From Bacteroides congonensis (GTDB lineage: Bacteria > Bacteroidota > Bacteroidia > Bacteroidales > Bacteroidaceae), in the NCBI RefSeq assembly GCF_900130125.1, contig NZ_FQXY01000010.1:744001-808000 (forward strand): 64,000 bases of DNA. Reading direction: 5' to 3'. Below, piece by piece: positions 8,138 to 19,000 of the stretch (position 1 is its first letter; the number at the start of each line of letters is the position of its first letter). Below the pieces are notes generated by a model, which saw only the letters and a program-made list of their open reading frames with translations, was not told the DNA's origin and did no database searches. A program made the position numbers and the translations under genes.

Positions 8138-10333
8138 ATGAGTAAAATTGGAAAAAGAACCATCCTGTTGTTGATGGCACTACCAATCGGATTCAATGTT
8201 ATGGCACAAGAAACCAAAAAGCCAACACTGGAAGAGTTAATTCCGGGCGGCGAAAGCTACCTTTATGCAGAAAACCTGTACGGGCTGCAATGGTGGGGTG
8301 ACGAATGTATGAAACCGGGCGTCGATACGCTTTATTCGGTTGAGCCTAAAACGGGAAAAGAGACGATGGTCATCACCCGCGAACAGATTAACAAGGTACT
8401 TGCCGAGAACGAAGCAGGGAAGTTGTCACATCTGTACTCCATCCGCTTCCCGTGGGCGGACAAACCGCAAATGCTATTCACAATAGCAGGAAAGTTTATC
8501 ACATATGACTTTAAGAACAACCGCATTATCAGCACCCTCAAACTTAGGGAGAAAGCTAATAATGAAGACTATTGCGCAACTAGCGGTAATGTAGCTTATA
8601 CGATAGGCAATAACCTGTACGTCAATGAGCAAGCAGTGACCAACGAACCCGAAGGCATCGTTTGCGGACAATCCGTGCATCGCAATGAATTTGGTATCAA
8701 TAAAGGTACTTTCTGGAGCCCGAAAGGTAATCTGCTGGCCTTCTATCGCATGGATGAAAGCATGGTAACACAATACCCACTTGTAGATATCACCGCACGT
8801 GTGGGAGAAGTCAATAATGTACGCTATCCGATGGCGGGAATGACCAGCCATAAAGTACAGGTAGGTATCTATAATCCTGTAACCGGAAAAAGCATTTACC
8901 TGAATACAGGCGACCCTACCGACCGCTACTTTACAAATATCAGTTGGTCGCCGGATGAAAAAAACCTCTACCTCATAGAAGTGAACCGTGACCAAAATCA
9001 GGCCAAACTTTGCCAATACAATGCGGAGACAGGCAATCTGATAGAAGTTCTTTATGAAGAGACGCACCCCAAATACGTCGAACCGCAAAATCCAATCGTA
9101 TTCTTACCATGGGATGCCACCAAATTCATCTATCAGAGCCAGCGTGATGGTTACAATCACCTATACCTCTTTGATACACGTACCAAGACGTATCCCGAAG
9201 TACATTCCTCTGCAACAGGCGGAACATACCAACAGTTCTACAAGGTACGACAGTTGACCAAAGGCAATTGGCTGGTAAAAGACATCCTCGGCTTCAATGC
9301 CAAACGTAAAGACATTATCTTCACCGCTATCGAAGGCTTGAAGAGTGGCCACTTTGCAGTAAATACCGGCAACGGAAAGATGAACCAACCATTCAGCAAG
9401 TGTCAGGAAAGTGAGCACAGCGGCGTACTTAACGCATCCGGCACTTATCTTATCGACCGTTATTCCACTAAAGACCAGCCACGTATCATCAACCTGGTAG
9501 ATACCAAAGATTTCAAAGAAACCGTCAACTTGCTGACAGCAAAAAGCCCCTACGAAGGCTACCAGATGCCAAGCATCGAAACCGGAAGTATCAAGGCAGC
9601 CGACGGTACCACCGACCTGCACTACCGTCTCATGAAACCGGCAGACTTCGACCCTAACAAGAAATATCCGGTCATTGTCTACGTCTACGGCGGCCCTCAC
9701 GCACAATGCGTCACCGGCGGATGGCAGAACGGCGCGCGCGGATGGGATACTTACATGGCCAACAAAGGCTATATCATGTTCACCATCGACAATCGTGGCA
9801 GCAGTAACCGCGGACTGGAATTTGAAAACGCCACCTTCCGTCATCTCGGCATCGAAGAAAGCAAAGACCAGGTGAAAGGTGTAGAATACCTGAAATCCCT
9901 GCCCTACGTAGACAGCGAACGTATCGGCGTACACGGATGGAGCTTCGGCGGGCACATGACCACCGCCCTATTACTCCGTTACCCGGAAATATTCAAAGTA
10001 GGCGTTGCCGGCGGCCCTGTAATCGACTGGGGTTACTATGAAATCATGTACGGCGAACGCTATATGGACACTCCCGAAAGCAATCCCGAAGGCTACAAAG
10101 AATGTAACCTAAAGAACTTTGCGGGACAACTGAAAGGCCACCTGCTGATTATCCATGACGACCACGACGATACCTGTGTGCCACAGCATACACTGTCGTT
10201 CATGAAAGCCTGTGTAGATGCCCGCACCTACCCCGACCTGTTCATTTACCCGTGCCACAAGCACAACGTATCAGGCCGCGACCGTGTACATCTGCACGAG
10301 AAAATCACCCGTTACTTTGAACAGAACCTATAA
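8138..10333 (+). CDS. Dipeptidyl peptidase IV (S9B), exported
   Basis: A serine exopeptidase that removes X-Pro or X-Ala dipeptides from peptide N-termini, probably in the periplasm. A signal peptide (hydrophobic stretch 8-22, ending in VMAQ) leads into a beta-propeller domain (about 40-470). The alpha/beta hydrolase domain follows, with the nucleophile S602 in GWSFGG, the acid D677 in the DDTCVPQ segment and H709 in CHKHN. The length of 731 residues is typical of bacterial DPP IV. The gene starts 14 bp after the ORF6N remnant, and purD follows after 63 bp. Homologues support peptide use in Porphyromonas and Bacteroides. Confidence 0.94.
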   Translation: MSKIGKRTILLLMALPIGFNVMAQETKKPTLEELIPGGESYLYAENLYGLQWWGDECMKPGVDTLYSVEPKTGKETMVITREQINKVLAENEAGKLSHLYSIRFPWADKPQMLFTIAGKFITYDFKNNRIISTLKLREKANNEDYCATSGNVAYTIGNNLYVNEQAVTNEPEGIVCGQSVHRNEFGINKGTFWSPKGNLLAFYRMDESMVTQYPLVDITARVGEVNNVRYPMAGMTSHKVQVGIYNPVTGKSIYLNTGDPTDRYFTNISWSPDEKNLYLIEVNRDQNQAKLCQYNAETGNLIEVLYEETHPKYVEPQNPIVFLPWDATKFIYQSQRDGYNHLYLFDTRTKTYPEVHSSATGGTYQQFYKVRQLTKGNWLVKDILGFNAKRKDIIFTAIEGLKSGHFAVNTGNGKMNQPFSKCQESEHSGVLNASGTYLIDRYSTKDQPRIINLVDTKDFKETVNLLTAKSPYEGYQMPSIETGSIKAADGTTDLHYRLMKPADFDPNKKYPVIVYVYGGPHAQCVTGGWQNGARGWDTYMANKGYIMFTIDNRGSSNRGLEFENATFRHLGIEESKDQVKGVEYLKSLPYVDSERIGVHGWSFGGHMTTALLLRYPEIFKVGVAGGPVIDWGYYEIMYGERYMDTPESNPEGYKECNLKNFAGQLKGHLLIIHDDHDDTCVPQHTLSFMKACVDARTYPDLFIYPCHKHNVSGRDRVHLHEKITRYFEQNL

Positions 10334-10396
10334 CCTGCAAAAAGTAACCGCATCCATATCCAGACAAATAACAGTATAACTTATAACAGTACAAAG

Positions 10397-11671
10397 ATGA
10401 AGATATTATTACTAGGCTCGGGCGGCCGCGAACATGCACTCGCATGGAAAATTGCCCAAAGTCCGAAAGTTGAAAAACTATACATTGCCCCGGGTAATGC
10501 CGGAACAACTGCCGTAGGCGAGAATGTCAACATCAAAGCAACTGATTTTGAAGCTATCAGCGCCTTCGCAAAGGAGAAAAACATCGAAATGATAGTAGTA
10601 GGCCCCGAAGACCCGCTGGTAGAAGGCATCTACGACTATTTCCAGAACCGTCCGGAACTAAAGCATATTGCCGTTATCGGCCCTTCGGCAAAAGGAGCGC
10701 AACTGGAAGGAAGCAAAGAATTTGCGAAAGGCTTCATGATGCGTCACAATATCCCGACAGCCCGCTACAAAAGCATCACTGCCGAAAATCTTGAAGAAGG
10801 GCTCGCTTTCCTCGAAACACTGGAAGCTCCCTACGTACTGAAAGCCGACGGTCTTTGTGCCGGCAAAGGCGTTCTTATCCTTCCCACACTGGACGAAGCA
10901 AAGAAGGAACTGAAAGAAATGCTGGGCGGAATGTTCGGCTCCGCATCCGCAACCGTTGTTATCGAGGAATTCCTTAGCGGTATCGAATGTTCCGTATTCG
11001 TCCTGACAGACGGAGAGAACTACAAAGTCCTTCCCGTAGCCAAAGACTACAAACGTATCGGCGAAGGCGACAAAGGCCTCAACACAGGCGGTATGGGTAG
11101 CGTAACCCCTGTTCCGTTTGCCGATGAAGCATATATGGAGAAGGTACGTACCCGCATCATCGAACCGACCATCAACGGACTGAAAGAAGAAAACATCACC
11201 TACAAAGGCTTCATCTTCCTCGGACTTATCCGGGTGAAAGGCGAGCCGATGGTCATCGAATACAACGTCCGCATGGGCGACCCCGAAACAGAAAGCGTGA
11301 TGCTCCGCATCCAGAGCGACCTCGTCGAACTGCTTGAAGGTACAGCCGCAGGCAACCTGAACGAGAAAACACTCGTAATGGATTCGCGCTCGGCAGGTTG
11401 TGTTATCCTCGTCAGCGGCGGTTACCCCGAAGCCTACGAAAAAGGATTCCCCATCAAGGGACTGGAACAGGCTGCCGCTACGGACAGTATCATCTTCCAT
11501 GCCGGAACAGCCCTGAAGGACGGACAAGTGGTGACAAACGGCGGACGTGTCATCGCCGTCTGCTCTTACGGTGCGACGAAAGAAGAAGCACTGGCACAGA
11601 GCTACAAAGTGGCGGATATGATTGACTTCGACAAGAAATACTTCCGTCGCGACATCGGGTTCGATTTGTAA
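10397..11671 (+). CDS. purD: Phosphoribosylamine-glycine ligase
   Basis: It joins glycine to 5-phosphoribosylamine with ATP to make GAR, the second step of purine synthesis. The 424-residue length is typical. The N-terminus [18 protein letters not shown] is the family hallmark. The ATP-grasp region shows [36 protein letters not shown] and [10 protein letters not shown], which carry the nucleotide and metal-binding residues. A membrane-protein gene starts 12 bp after its stop. No other purine gene is nearby. Confidence 0.97.
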   Translation: MKILLLGSGGREHALAWKIAQSPKVEKLYIAPGNAGTTAVGENVNIKATDFEAISAFAKEKNIEMIVVGPEDPLVEGIYDYFQNRPELKHIAVIGPSAKGAQLEGSKEFAKGFMMRHNIPTARYKSITAENLEEGLAFLETLEAPYVLKADGLCAGKGVLILPTLDEAKKELKEMLGGMFGSASATVVIEEFLSGIECSVFVLTDGENYKVLPVAKDYKRIGEGDKGLNTGGMGSVTPVPFADEAYMEKVRTRIIEPTINGLKEENITYKGFIFLGLIRVKGEPMVIEYNVRMGDPETESVMLRIQSDLVELLEGTAAGNLNEKTLVMDSRSAGCVILVSGGYPEAYEKGFPIKGLEQAAATDSIIFHAGTALKDGQVVTNGGRVIAVCSYGATKEEALAQSYKVADMIDFDKKYFRRDIGFDL

Positions 11672-11682
11672 GAAACGAAATA

Positions 11683-12693
11683 ATGAGAAATAAAAAGCTA
11701 CAGAATCAAGTAACGGCAGGACGGTTCACCCTGCCTGTCGTTATTCTTATCTGCACCCTCTGTTGGGTGTCGACCTACTTTTTATTTCCCGACCTCATGA
11801 CTGCTCCCACACAAGAAAACCTTTCTTCGTTCTGGCAATCTGCCCGTGACTTTCTGCTTCCGGGCTGGGCGGAACGAATCGTCAGCTTTCTTGTCTATGC
11901 CGTTATCGGTTATTTCCTGATAGAGCTGAACAACCAGTTTGGCATTATCCGTATGAGGGCTTCGATGCAGACGGCTATTTACTTCCTGCTGGTCACTGCC
12001 TGTCCGGAGATGCATCTGTTGTACGCAGGAGACATTGCCGCCCTGGCTTTCCTTATTTCGATTTATTTCTTATTTAAGAGTTATCAGCAATCGCGTGCGG
12101 CAGGCTATCTGTTCTATTCCTTCCTCTTTATCGGGGCGGGAAGCATCCTTTTTCCACAGCTCACTGTGCTCTCTGTGCTTTGGCTGTTTGAAGCCTACCG
12201 GTTTCAAGCGCTTACGCCACGCAGCTTCTGCGGCGCATTGCTCGGATGGATGCTGCCTTACTGGATGCTGTTCGGACATGCCTTCTTCTACAATGAAATG
12301 GAACTGTTCTACCGTCCTTTCATCGAACTGACAACTTTCGGCGACGTCTTTAACTTGCAGATTCTCCAGACTTGGGAACTGGCAGTGCTCGGCTATTTGC
12401 TCGTGCTGTTCATTGTCAGTGCCGTTCATTGTATTGCCGCCGGCTTCGAGGACAAGATACGTACACGCGCCTATCTGCAATTCCTGATAGACCTGACCAT
12501 CTTCCTCTTCCTGCTGATAGCCATCCAACCGAACTATTGCAGTGATTTGCTACCGCTTCTTATGATAAGTTGCAGCATCCTTATCGGACATTTTTTTGTA
12601 CTGACCAACAGTAAAAGCTCCAATGTGTTTTTTATCGTTTCATTGGTCAGTCTCATCCTCTTATTCGCATTTAATATATGGACGCTTTTATAG
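11683..12693 (+). CDS. Polytopic membrane protein of unknown function
   Basis: A 336-residue integral membrane protein with about ten hydrophobic segments, beginning at FTLPVVILICTLCWVSTYFLF and ending at VFFIVSLVSLILLFAFNIW, and only short loops. I recognise no catalytic motif. It lies tightly between purD and a DedA/YqaA-type gene, whose start codon lies inside its last five codons, so the two are translationally coupled. Similar proteins occur in other Bacteroidales as conserved hypotheticals, as I recall. A transport or envelope role would be a guess. Confidence 0.8.
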   Translation: MRNKKLQNQVTAGRFTLPVVILICTLCWVSTYFLFPDLMTAPTQENLSSFWQSARDFLLPGWAERIVSFLVYAVIGYFLIELNNQFGIIRMRASMQTAIYFLLVTACPEMHLLYAGDIAALAFLISIYFLFKSYQQSRAAGYLFYSFLFIGAGSILFPQLTVLSVLWLFEAYRFQALTPRSFCGALLGWMLPYWMLFGHAFFYNEMELFYRPFIELTTFGDVFNLQILQTWELAVLGYLLVLFIVSAVHCIAAGFEDKIRTRAYLQFLIDLTIFLFLLIAIQPNYCSDLLPLLMISCSILIGHFFVLTNSKSSNVFFIVSLVSLILLFAFNIWTLL

Positions 12694-13157
12694 ATTCAAT
12701 CGTACAACTCCTCATAGAGTGGGGACTTCCGGGATTATTCATCTCGGCTTTACTGGCAGGAAGCATCGTGCCCTTCAGTTCCGAACTGGTACTGGTGACA
12801 CTGGTGAAACTCGGCCTGCCCCCTGTCGCCTGCCTGCTGTCCGCCACTTTAGGCAACACGGTCGGCGGAATGACATGCTACTACATGGGGCGTCTGGGCA
12901 AAATAAGCTGGATTGAGAAATATTTCAAAGTAAAGAAAGAAAAAGTAGATAAAATGGTGAACTTCCTGCAAGGGAAAGGAGCATTGATGGCATTCTTTGC
13001 CTTTCTTCCCGCCATCGGAGAAGTGATCGCCATTGCACTGGGATTTATGCGGAGCAATACATGGCTTACCGTAGGTTCCATGTTCGTCGGCAAGCTAGTA
13101 CGCTATATCCTTCTTCTGTATGTGCTCGAAAGCGCCTGGGATGCAGTGGCAGGATAA
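12678..13157 (+). CDS. YqaA/DedA-like (VTT-domain) small membrane protein
   Basis: A 159-residue membrane protein of the SNARE-associated (VTT/DedA) superfamily, YqaA subgroup. Typical features are the glycine-rich re-entrant regions (GLPGLFISALLAGSIVPFSSELVL and TLGNTVGGMTCYYMGRLG) and the later FFAFLPAIGEVIAIALGFMR segment. Members are linked to lipid scramblase or flippase activity and to membrane homeostasis. The start codon overlaps the end of the upstream gene by 16 bp. The downstream gap holds a TATTAGGTATTA-type repeat. Confidence 0.85.
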   Translation: MDAFIDSIVQLLIEWGLPGLFISALLAGSIVPFSSELVLVTLVKLGLPPVACLLSATLGNTVGGMTCYYMGRLGKISWIEKYFKVKKEKVDKMVNFLQGKGALMAFFAFLPAIGEVIAIALGFMRSNTWLTVGSMFVGKLVRYILLLYVLESAWDAVAG

Positions 13158-13164
13158 AGGTTTT

Positions 13165-13236
13165 AAGCATCAGGTATTATAAGTATTAGGTATTAAGTGT
13201 AAAGTATTAGATATCAAGCATTATCAGGTAACAGAG
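13165..13236. repeat. Short ATCAGGTATTA-type intergenic repeat cluster
   Basis: The gap between the YqaA-like gene and mnmD is built of variants of TATTAGGTATTAAG (for example GCATCAGGTATTA, AGTATTAGGTATTAAG, GTATTAGATATCAAG). The core TCAGGTATTA recurs, inverted, in the repeats at 15822-15957 and 19669-19750. Confidence 0.55.
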
Positions 13237-13244
13237 ATTGCGTA

Positions 13245-13991
13245 ATGGAAAGAATTATTGAGAAAACCGAGGACGGGAGTGCTACCCTATTTGTACCGGA
13301 ATTGAATGAACATTATCATTCAACGAAAGGAGCACACACGGAATCTCAGCATATCTTCATTGATATGGGGCTGAAAGCTTCTGCCGCCATCTCTCCGCGC
13401 GTTCTTGAGATAGGTTTCGGAACAGGACTGAATGCCTGGCTCACTCTCAAAGAAGCAGAGAAAAGCGGTCGGAACGTACACTATACAGGCTTGGAACTAT
13501 ATCCTTTGGAATGGCAGACAGTGGAGCAGCTTAACTATGTTCCGAACGATGAACAAGTAACAGTAAACGGCGAACAGCAAACGGCTATCGAACTTTTCAA
13601 GCAACTCCACACATCTCTCTGGGAAGAAGAGGTACACCTTACTCCACACTTCACTTTACGGAAAGTAGAGACGGACGTCAACGAATGGACAATGAATAAT
13701 GAAAAATGGGCAATAACCAATAACGAAACCCGTTCTCCATTATCGACTATTGATAACTCATATGACCTCGTCTACTTCGACGCCTTCGCCCCGGAAAAGC
13801 AACCGGAAATGTGGTCGCAAGAACTATTCAACCGTCTTTATGTTTTATTAGCTAAAGACGGTATCCTCACCACTTACTGCGCAAAAGGCATTGTACGACG
13901 AATGTTGCAGACAGCCGGATTCATCGTAGAACGTCTTCCGGGCCCTCCGGGTGGTAAACGGGAGATATTACGCGCCTGTAAACAAGAGTAA
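13245..13991 (+). CDS. mnmD: tRNA 5-methylaminomethyl-2-thiouridine(34) methyltransferase MnmD
   Basis: It performs the last methylation of the wobble uridine modification mnm5s2U in certain tRNAs. The 248-residue protein matches the methyltransferase half of E. coli MnmC and lacks the FAD oxidase half, the stand-alone MnmD form. Motifs visible are the SAM loop VLEIGFGTGLNAWL (about 50-63), LVYFDAFAPEKQPEMW, TYCAKGIVRRML and RLPGPPGGKREI. A region at about 145-170 (VNEWTMNNEKWAITNNETR) looks like a short inserted loop. The zinc transporter genes follow. Confidence 0.92.
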   Translation: MERIIEKTEDGSATLFVPELNEHYHSTKGAHTESQHIFIDMGLKASAAISPRVLEIGFGTGLNAWLTLKEAEKSGRNVHYTGLELYPLEWQTVEQLNYVPNDEQVTVNGEQQTAIELFKQLHTSLWEEEVHLTPHFTLRKVETDVNEWTMNNEKWAITNNETRSPLSTIDNSYDLVYFDAFAPEKQPEMWSQELFNRLYVLLAKDGILTTYCAKGIVRRMLQTAGFIVERLPGPPGGKREILRACKQE

Positions 13992-14035
13992 AAACAAGAT
14001 AAGATAAAAAGAAACCCTCGAAATAAAAGAAAGCC

Positions 14036-14965
14036 ATGAAAAAACAACTAAAAGATATGAGAACGCTTCTTCTCCTAGGTTCCTGCCTGCTACTGGCAGC
14101 CTGCACAGGACGTGCGTCCAAAAGTAATAACGGCGATGAGGAAAAGCCGGTGATTACCGTCACACTCGAACCCCAGCGTTATTTCACCGAAGCCATCGCA
14201 GGAGACAAATTCAAGGTAATCAGCATGGTTCCCAAAGGTTCCAGCCCGGAGACATACGACCCTGTCCCCCAGCAACTGGTTTCCCTCGGAAATAGCAAAG
14301 CCTATTTCCGCATCGGATACATCGGCTTCGAACAGGCATGGATGGAGCGCCTGATGAACAATACGCCCCATATCCAAGTATTCGATACTTCCAAAGGCAT
14401 CGACCTTATCCTTAACAACGGCGACCATGACCACGGACACGGACATGGCCCTCGTGACGGACATACCCACGCCGTAGAGCCCCATGTATGGAATTCTACC
14501 GCCAATGCATTAATCATCGCCGGAAACACCTACAAAGCCCTCAGCCAACTGGATAAAGCCAACGACGCATACTACATGGCACGCTACGACTCCCTCTGCC
14601 AACGTATCCAACATACCGACAGCCTGATTCGCCAACAACTCTCCGCACCGGAAGCCGCCAAAGCCTTTATGATTTACCATCCGGCACTCTCCTACTTCGC
14701 CCGCGACTACGGATTGCATCAGATTTCTATCGAAGAGGGTGGCAAAGAGCCTTCTCCCGCCCACCTGAAAGAACTGATAGACCTCTGCCAGACCGAAGAT
14801 GTGCGCGTCATCTTCGTACAACCGGAATTTGACAAACGCAATGCGGAAACCATCGCGCAGCAAACCGGAACGAAGGTTGTCCCCATCAATCCGTTAAGCT
14901 ACGACTGGGAAGAAGAAATGCTGAATGTAGCCAAAGCACTTGCCCCGCAAACAGCTACAAAGTAG
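14036..14965 (+). CDS. znuA: Zinc ABC transporter, periplasmic binding lipoprotein
   Basis: A solute-binding protein of the ZnuA/TroA cluster A-I. The N-terminus has a lipobox (LLLAAC), so it is anchored as a lipoprotein. A mobile His/Asp-rich loop (about 124-145, HDHGHGHGP) is characteristic of zinc-specific members. Metal ligands fit the conserved EPHVWNS (second His), YHPALSYFARDYG (third) and the C-terminal QPEFDKRNA region. The length of 309 residues is normal. The ATPase gene follows 54 bp downstream, but no permease gene is present. Confidence 0.9.
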   Translation: MKKQLKDMRTLLLLGSCLLLAACTGRASKSNNGDEEKPVITVTLEPQRYFTEAIAGDKFKVISMVPKGSSPETYDPVPQQLVSLGNSKAYFRIGYIGFEQAWMERLMNNTPHIQVFDTSKGIDLILNNGDHDHGHGHGPRDGHTHAVEPHVWNSTANALIIAGNTYKALSQLDKANDAYYMARYDSLCQRIQHTDSLIRQQLSAPEAAKAFMIYHPALSYFARDYGLHQISIEEGGKEPSPAHLKELIDLCQTEDVRVIFVQPEFDKRNAETIAQQTGTKVVPINPLSYDWEEEMLNVAKALAPQTATK

Positions 14966-15019
14966 ATGCAAGCAGCCGCAAACTAGAAATATAAAGAATA
15001 ACCCCAGCCATTTTCAACA

Positions 15020-15787
15020 ATGAAACCCATAATCGAAATAAAGAATCTTTCTGCCGGATATGACGGCCGCACTGTTCTCCACGACGTCAACCTGAACGTC
15101 TACGAACGGGATTTTCTGGGTATTATCGGCCCCAACGGCGGCGGCAAGACGACACTTATCAAGTGTATCCTCGGCCTGCTGCCCCTCACAGGGGGAGAAA
15201 TCATCTTTCACACTCCTGCAGAAAAGGCTTCCAACACCCAACTTTCACTTGGCTATCTGCCGCAATACAGCACCATCGACCGTAAATTCCCGATTTCGGT
15301 GGAAGAAGTTATCCTGTCAGGATTGAGCATACAAAAGTCCCTTATCTCCCGATTTACGCCCGAACAGAAAGAAAAAGGGAAAGAAATCATCGCCCGCATG
15401 GGGCTTGAGGGTCTTGAGCATCGCTCTATCGGACAACTCAGCGGCGGACAATTACAACGTGCCCTATTGGGACGTGCCATCATCTCCGACCCCGCAGTCC
15501 TGATTCTCGACGAGCCAAGCACGTATATCGACAAGCGTTTCGAAGCCCGTCTCTATGAACTGCTGGCAGAAATCAATAAAGATTGCGCCATTATCCTTGT
15601 CAGCCATGATATCGGCACAGTGCTCCAACAAGTAAAATCCATCGCTTGTGTCAATGAAACACTGGATTATCACCCCGATACGGTTGTCACCACTGAATGG
15701 CTGGAGAAGAATTTCAACTGCCCCATCGAACTGCTCGGACACGGGACATTGCCGCACCGCATTCTGGGCGAGCATCACCATCACTAA
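15020..15787 (+). CDS. znuC: Zinc/manganese-type ABC transporter ATP-binding protein
   Basis: A 255-residue ABC ATPase with Walker A (GPNGGGKTT), Q-loop (LPQYSTIDRKFPISVEEVI), ABC signature (LSGGQLQRALLGRA), Walker B (AVLILDEPS) and the switch histidine (LVSHDIG). It is closest to the metal-uptake (ZnuC/MntB) ATPases, in keeping with the binding protein upstream. The C-terminus ends in a His-rich EHHHH. The expected membrane permease is not next to it; the following gene is an unrelated DUF2723 protein. Confidence 0.9.
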   Translation: MKPIIEIKNLSAGYDGRTVLHDVNLNVYERDFLGIIGPNGGGKTTLIKCILGLLPLTGGEIIFHTPAEKASNTQLSLGYLPQYSTIDRKFPISVEEVILSGLSIQKSLISRFTPEQKEKGKEIIARMGLEGLEHRSIGQLSGGQLQRALLGRAIISDPAVLILDEPSTYIDKRFEARLYELLAEINKDCAIILVSHDIGTVLQQVKSIACVNETLDYHPDTVVTTEWLEKNFNCPIELLGHGTLPHRILGEHHHH

Positions 15788-15821
15788 AGATGCAATACTT
15801 GGGCTTTCAACCATTCATACC

Positions 15822-15957
15822 TTAAAAATCAGCTATTAGCACCTTGAAAATCAGCTATTAATAGCCGGCCTCTCAAGTGTTAATACCTGAAGTCCCAAGT
15901 GTTAATACCTGACAACTCAAGTATTAACACCTGACAACCTTATCTATTAATACCTGT
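15822..15957. repeat. Degenerate 22-bp tandem repeats between znuC and the DUF2723 gene
   Basis: Two kinds of unit are visible. AAAATCAGCTATTA occurs twice (about 15825-15862). AAGTRTTAAYACCTGA occurs at 15875-15890, 15897-15912 and 15919-15934, with a shortened copy TATTAATACCTG at 15945-15956. The period of about 22 bp points to tandem duplication. The 307-bp gap holds no gene; a promoter follows at its right end. Confidence 0.75.
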
Positions 15958-16042
15958 CGCGGGATTTATATTTATTATCACCCAAAGAGTCTCCTTATAC
16001 TTAATAAATCTTACTTTCTTCTCCTATATACAGGTAAATCAC

Positions 16043-16050
16043 TATCTTTG
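16043..16050 (+). promoter_or_regulatory. -7 box for the DUF2723 gene
   Basis: TATCTTTG fits TAnnTTTG and lies 44 bp upstream of the ATG at 16095. The -33 region is unclear. Confidence 0.5.
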
Positions 16051-16094
16051 CGACCGCGTAACTTGTTTTTAACGAATAAACTACCATAGTGCTA

Positions 16095-19000
16095 ATGAAA
16101 CAGTACAGAACCGTAAACAACCTCATGGGTTGGCTTACATTCATCATTGCGGCGACAGTCTATTGTCTCACAATAGAGCCGACCGCAAGTTTCTGGGATT
16201 GCCCTGAGTTTATAACCACCGGCTACAAACTGGAAGTCGGTCACCCGCCCGGCGCACCTTTCTTCATGCTGATGGCGAATCTGTTTACCCAATTTGCTTC
16301 CGACGTAACCACTGTTGCGAAAATGGTGAATTATATGAGTGCCCTGATGAGCGGCGCCTGCATCCTGTTCCTCTTTTGGAGCATCACCCACCTGGTTCGC
16401 AAACTGATTGTCACTGACGAAAACAATATCACCCAAGGACAGCTTGTCACCATCATGGGCAGCGGACTGGTCGGCGCACTGGTCTATACGTTCAGCGACA
16501 CATTCTGGTTCTCGGCCGTAGAAGGTGAAGTATATGCTTTCTCTTCCCTGTTTACCGCAGTCGTTTTCTGGCTGATTCTGAAATGGGAAGACGTAGCCGA
16601 CCAACCTCACAGCGACCGTTGGATTATCCTCATCGCTTATCTGACGGGATTAAGTATCGGCGTGCACTTGCTGAACCTGCTCTGCCTGCCTGCCATCGTA
16701 CTGGTATATTACTACAAAAAGACTCCGAATGCCACCGCCAAAGGCTCGTTACTGGCACTCGTCGGTTCCGGCGTACTCGTAGCCGCCGTGCTCTACGGCA
16801 TCGTACCGGGCATCGTGAAAGTAGGCGGCTGGTTCGAACTGCTGTTCGTCAACGGACTCGGCATGTCGTTCAATTCCGGCGTAGTCGTTTACATAATCCT
16901 GCTTGCGGCTTCTCTTATTTGGGGTGTATACGAAAGTTATACCGAAAAGAACAAGATGCGCATGGCTATCTCCTTCATCCTGACGATTACCCTGCTCGGT
17001 ATCCCATTCTACGGACACGGAGCAAGCAGTATCGTTATCGGTATTCTGGTTATCGCCGCATTGGGGCTTTATCTTGCTCCGCAAATGCAGGCCAAAATCA
17101 AAGAGAAATGGCGTATTTCCGCCCGCACCATGAATACGGCATTGCTGTGTACCATGATGATTGTCATCGGATATTCCTCTTACGCACTAATCGTTATCCG
17201 TTCTACCGCCAACACGCCGATGGATCAGAACTCACCGGAAGACATCTTCACGCTGGGCGAATACCTTGGCCGCGAACAGTACGGAACACGTCCGTTATTC
17301 TACGGGCCTGCTTTCTCTTCGAAAGTGGCGCTCGACGTAAAAGACGGATATTGCGTTCCCCGCCAATCGGAAACGGGAAGCAAATATGTCCGCAAGGAAA
17401 AGACCTCACCGGACGAAAAAGACTCTTATATCGAACTCCCCGGACGTATCGAATACGAATATGCGCAGAATATGCTCTTCCCGCGTATGTACAGCTCGTC
17501 ACACGCCCCGCTCTACAAGCAATGGGTAGACATCAAAGGCTATGACGTGCCTTACGACCAGTGCGGGGAAATGGTAATGGTAAATATGCCCACCCAATGG
17601 GAGAATATCAAGTTCTTCTTCTCCTACCAGTTGAACTTCATGTACTGGCGTTACTTCATGTGGAACTTTGCCGGACGGCAGAACGACATACAGAGCACCG
17701 GAGAAATAGAACATGGCAACTGGATTACCGGCATTCCGTTCATCGACAACCTGCTCGTAGGCAATCAGGAATTGCTCCCACAGGATCTCAAGGATAACAA
17801 GGGGCATAATGTATTCTACTGCCTGCCGCTGATTCTCGGCCTGATAGGGCTCTTCTGGCAGGCTTACCGCAACCAGCGTGGTATCCAGCAGTTCTGGGTA
17901 GTATTCTTCCTGTTCTTCATGACAGGTATCGCCATCGTGCTCTACCTCAACCAAACACCTGCACAGCCCCGTGAACGTGACTACGCATATGCCGGCTCGT
18001 TCTATGCCTTTGCCATTTGGATAGGTATGGGAGTGGCAGGACTGATCCAGTGGTGCTCAAGAATGAAACCCGAACAGCGCCTTATCGCAGGGGCAACGGA
18101 AGAAGAAGCGGAGAAGATAAGAAGAACACTGGAAGAGAAAAGAGCGAAGTTTATTACAGAGGAAGAAGAAGCGGAATTGCAACATAAACTTGACTCTCTG
18201 TACGAAACCTACGTTCCATACAAGCCATCTGCGGCAATGGCGTGCAGCCTTTCCATCATTTGTCTGCTTGTCCCCATACAAATGGCAAGCCAAACCTGGG
18301 ACGACCACGACCGTAGCGGACGCTTCGTAGCCCGCGACTTCGGCCAGAACTACCTAATGACCTTGCAGGAAGAAGGCAACCCGATAATCTACACCAACGG
18401 TGACAACGATACTTTCCCATTGTGGTACAACCAGGAAACGGAAGGCTTCCGCACGGATGCCCGTACCTGCAACCTGAGCTATCTGCAAACCGACTGGTAC
18501 ATCGACCAGATGAAGCGTCCGGCATACGATTCTCCATCGCTTCCTATCACCTGGGATCGTGTGCAGTACGTAGAAGGACAGAATGAGTATATCTCTATCC
18601 GCCCGGAAATGAAAGCCCTCATCGACAGCTACTTCAAACAAGCCAATGAACTGGCTGCACAGGGAGACACGACCATACTGTCGCTCGTTCATTCCATCTT
18701 CGGCGAGAATCCTTATGAACTGAAGGAAATCATCAACCGCTGGATGCTTGGCAAGAACGACCAGTTGAAGGAGCTTCTCAAAAAGTCCGGCAAGGATATA
18801 CAATTACCGCTTATCCCTACGGACAGCATCGTAATGAAGATAGACAAGGAAGCCGTACGCCGCTCCGGCATGAAGATACCGGAAGCATTGGGCGACTCCA
18901 TCCCCGAATACATGACCATCACCTTGAGAGACGCCAACGGCAACCCGAAACGCGCCCTCTACAAGAGTGAACTGATGATGCTCGAAATGCTTGCCAACGC

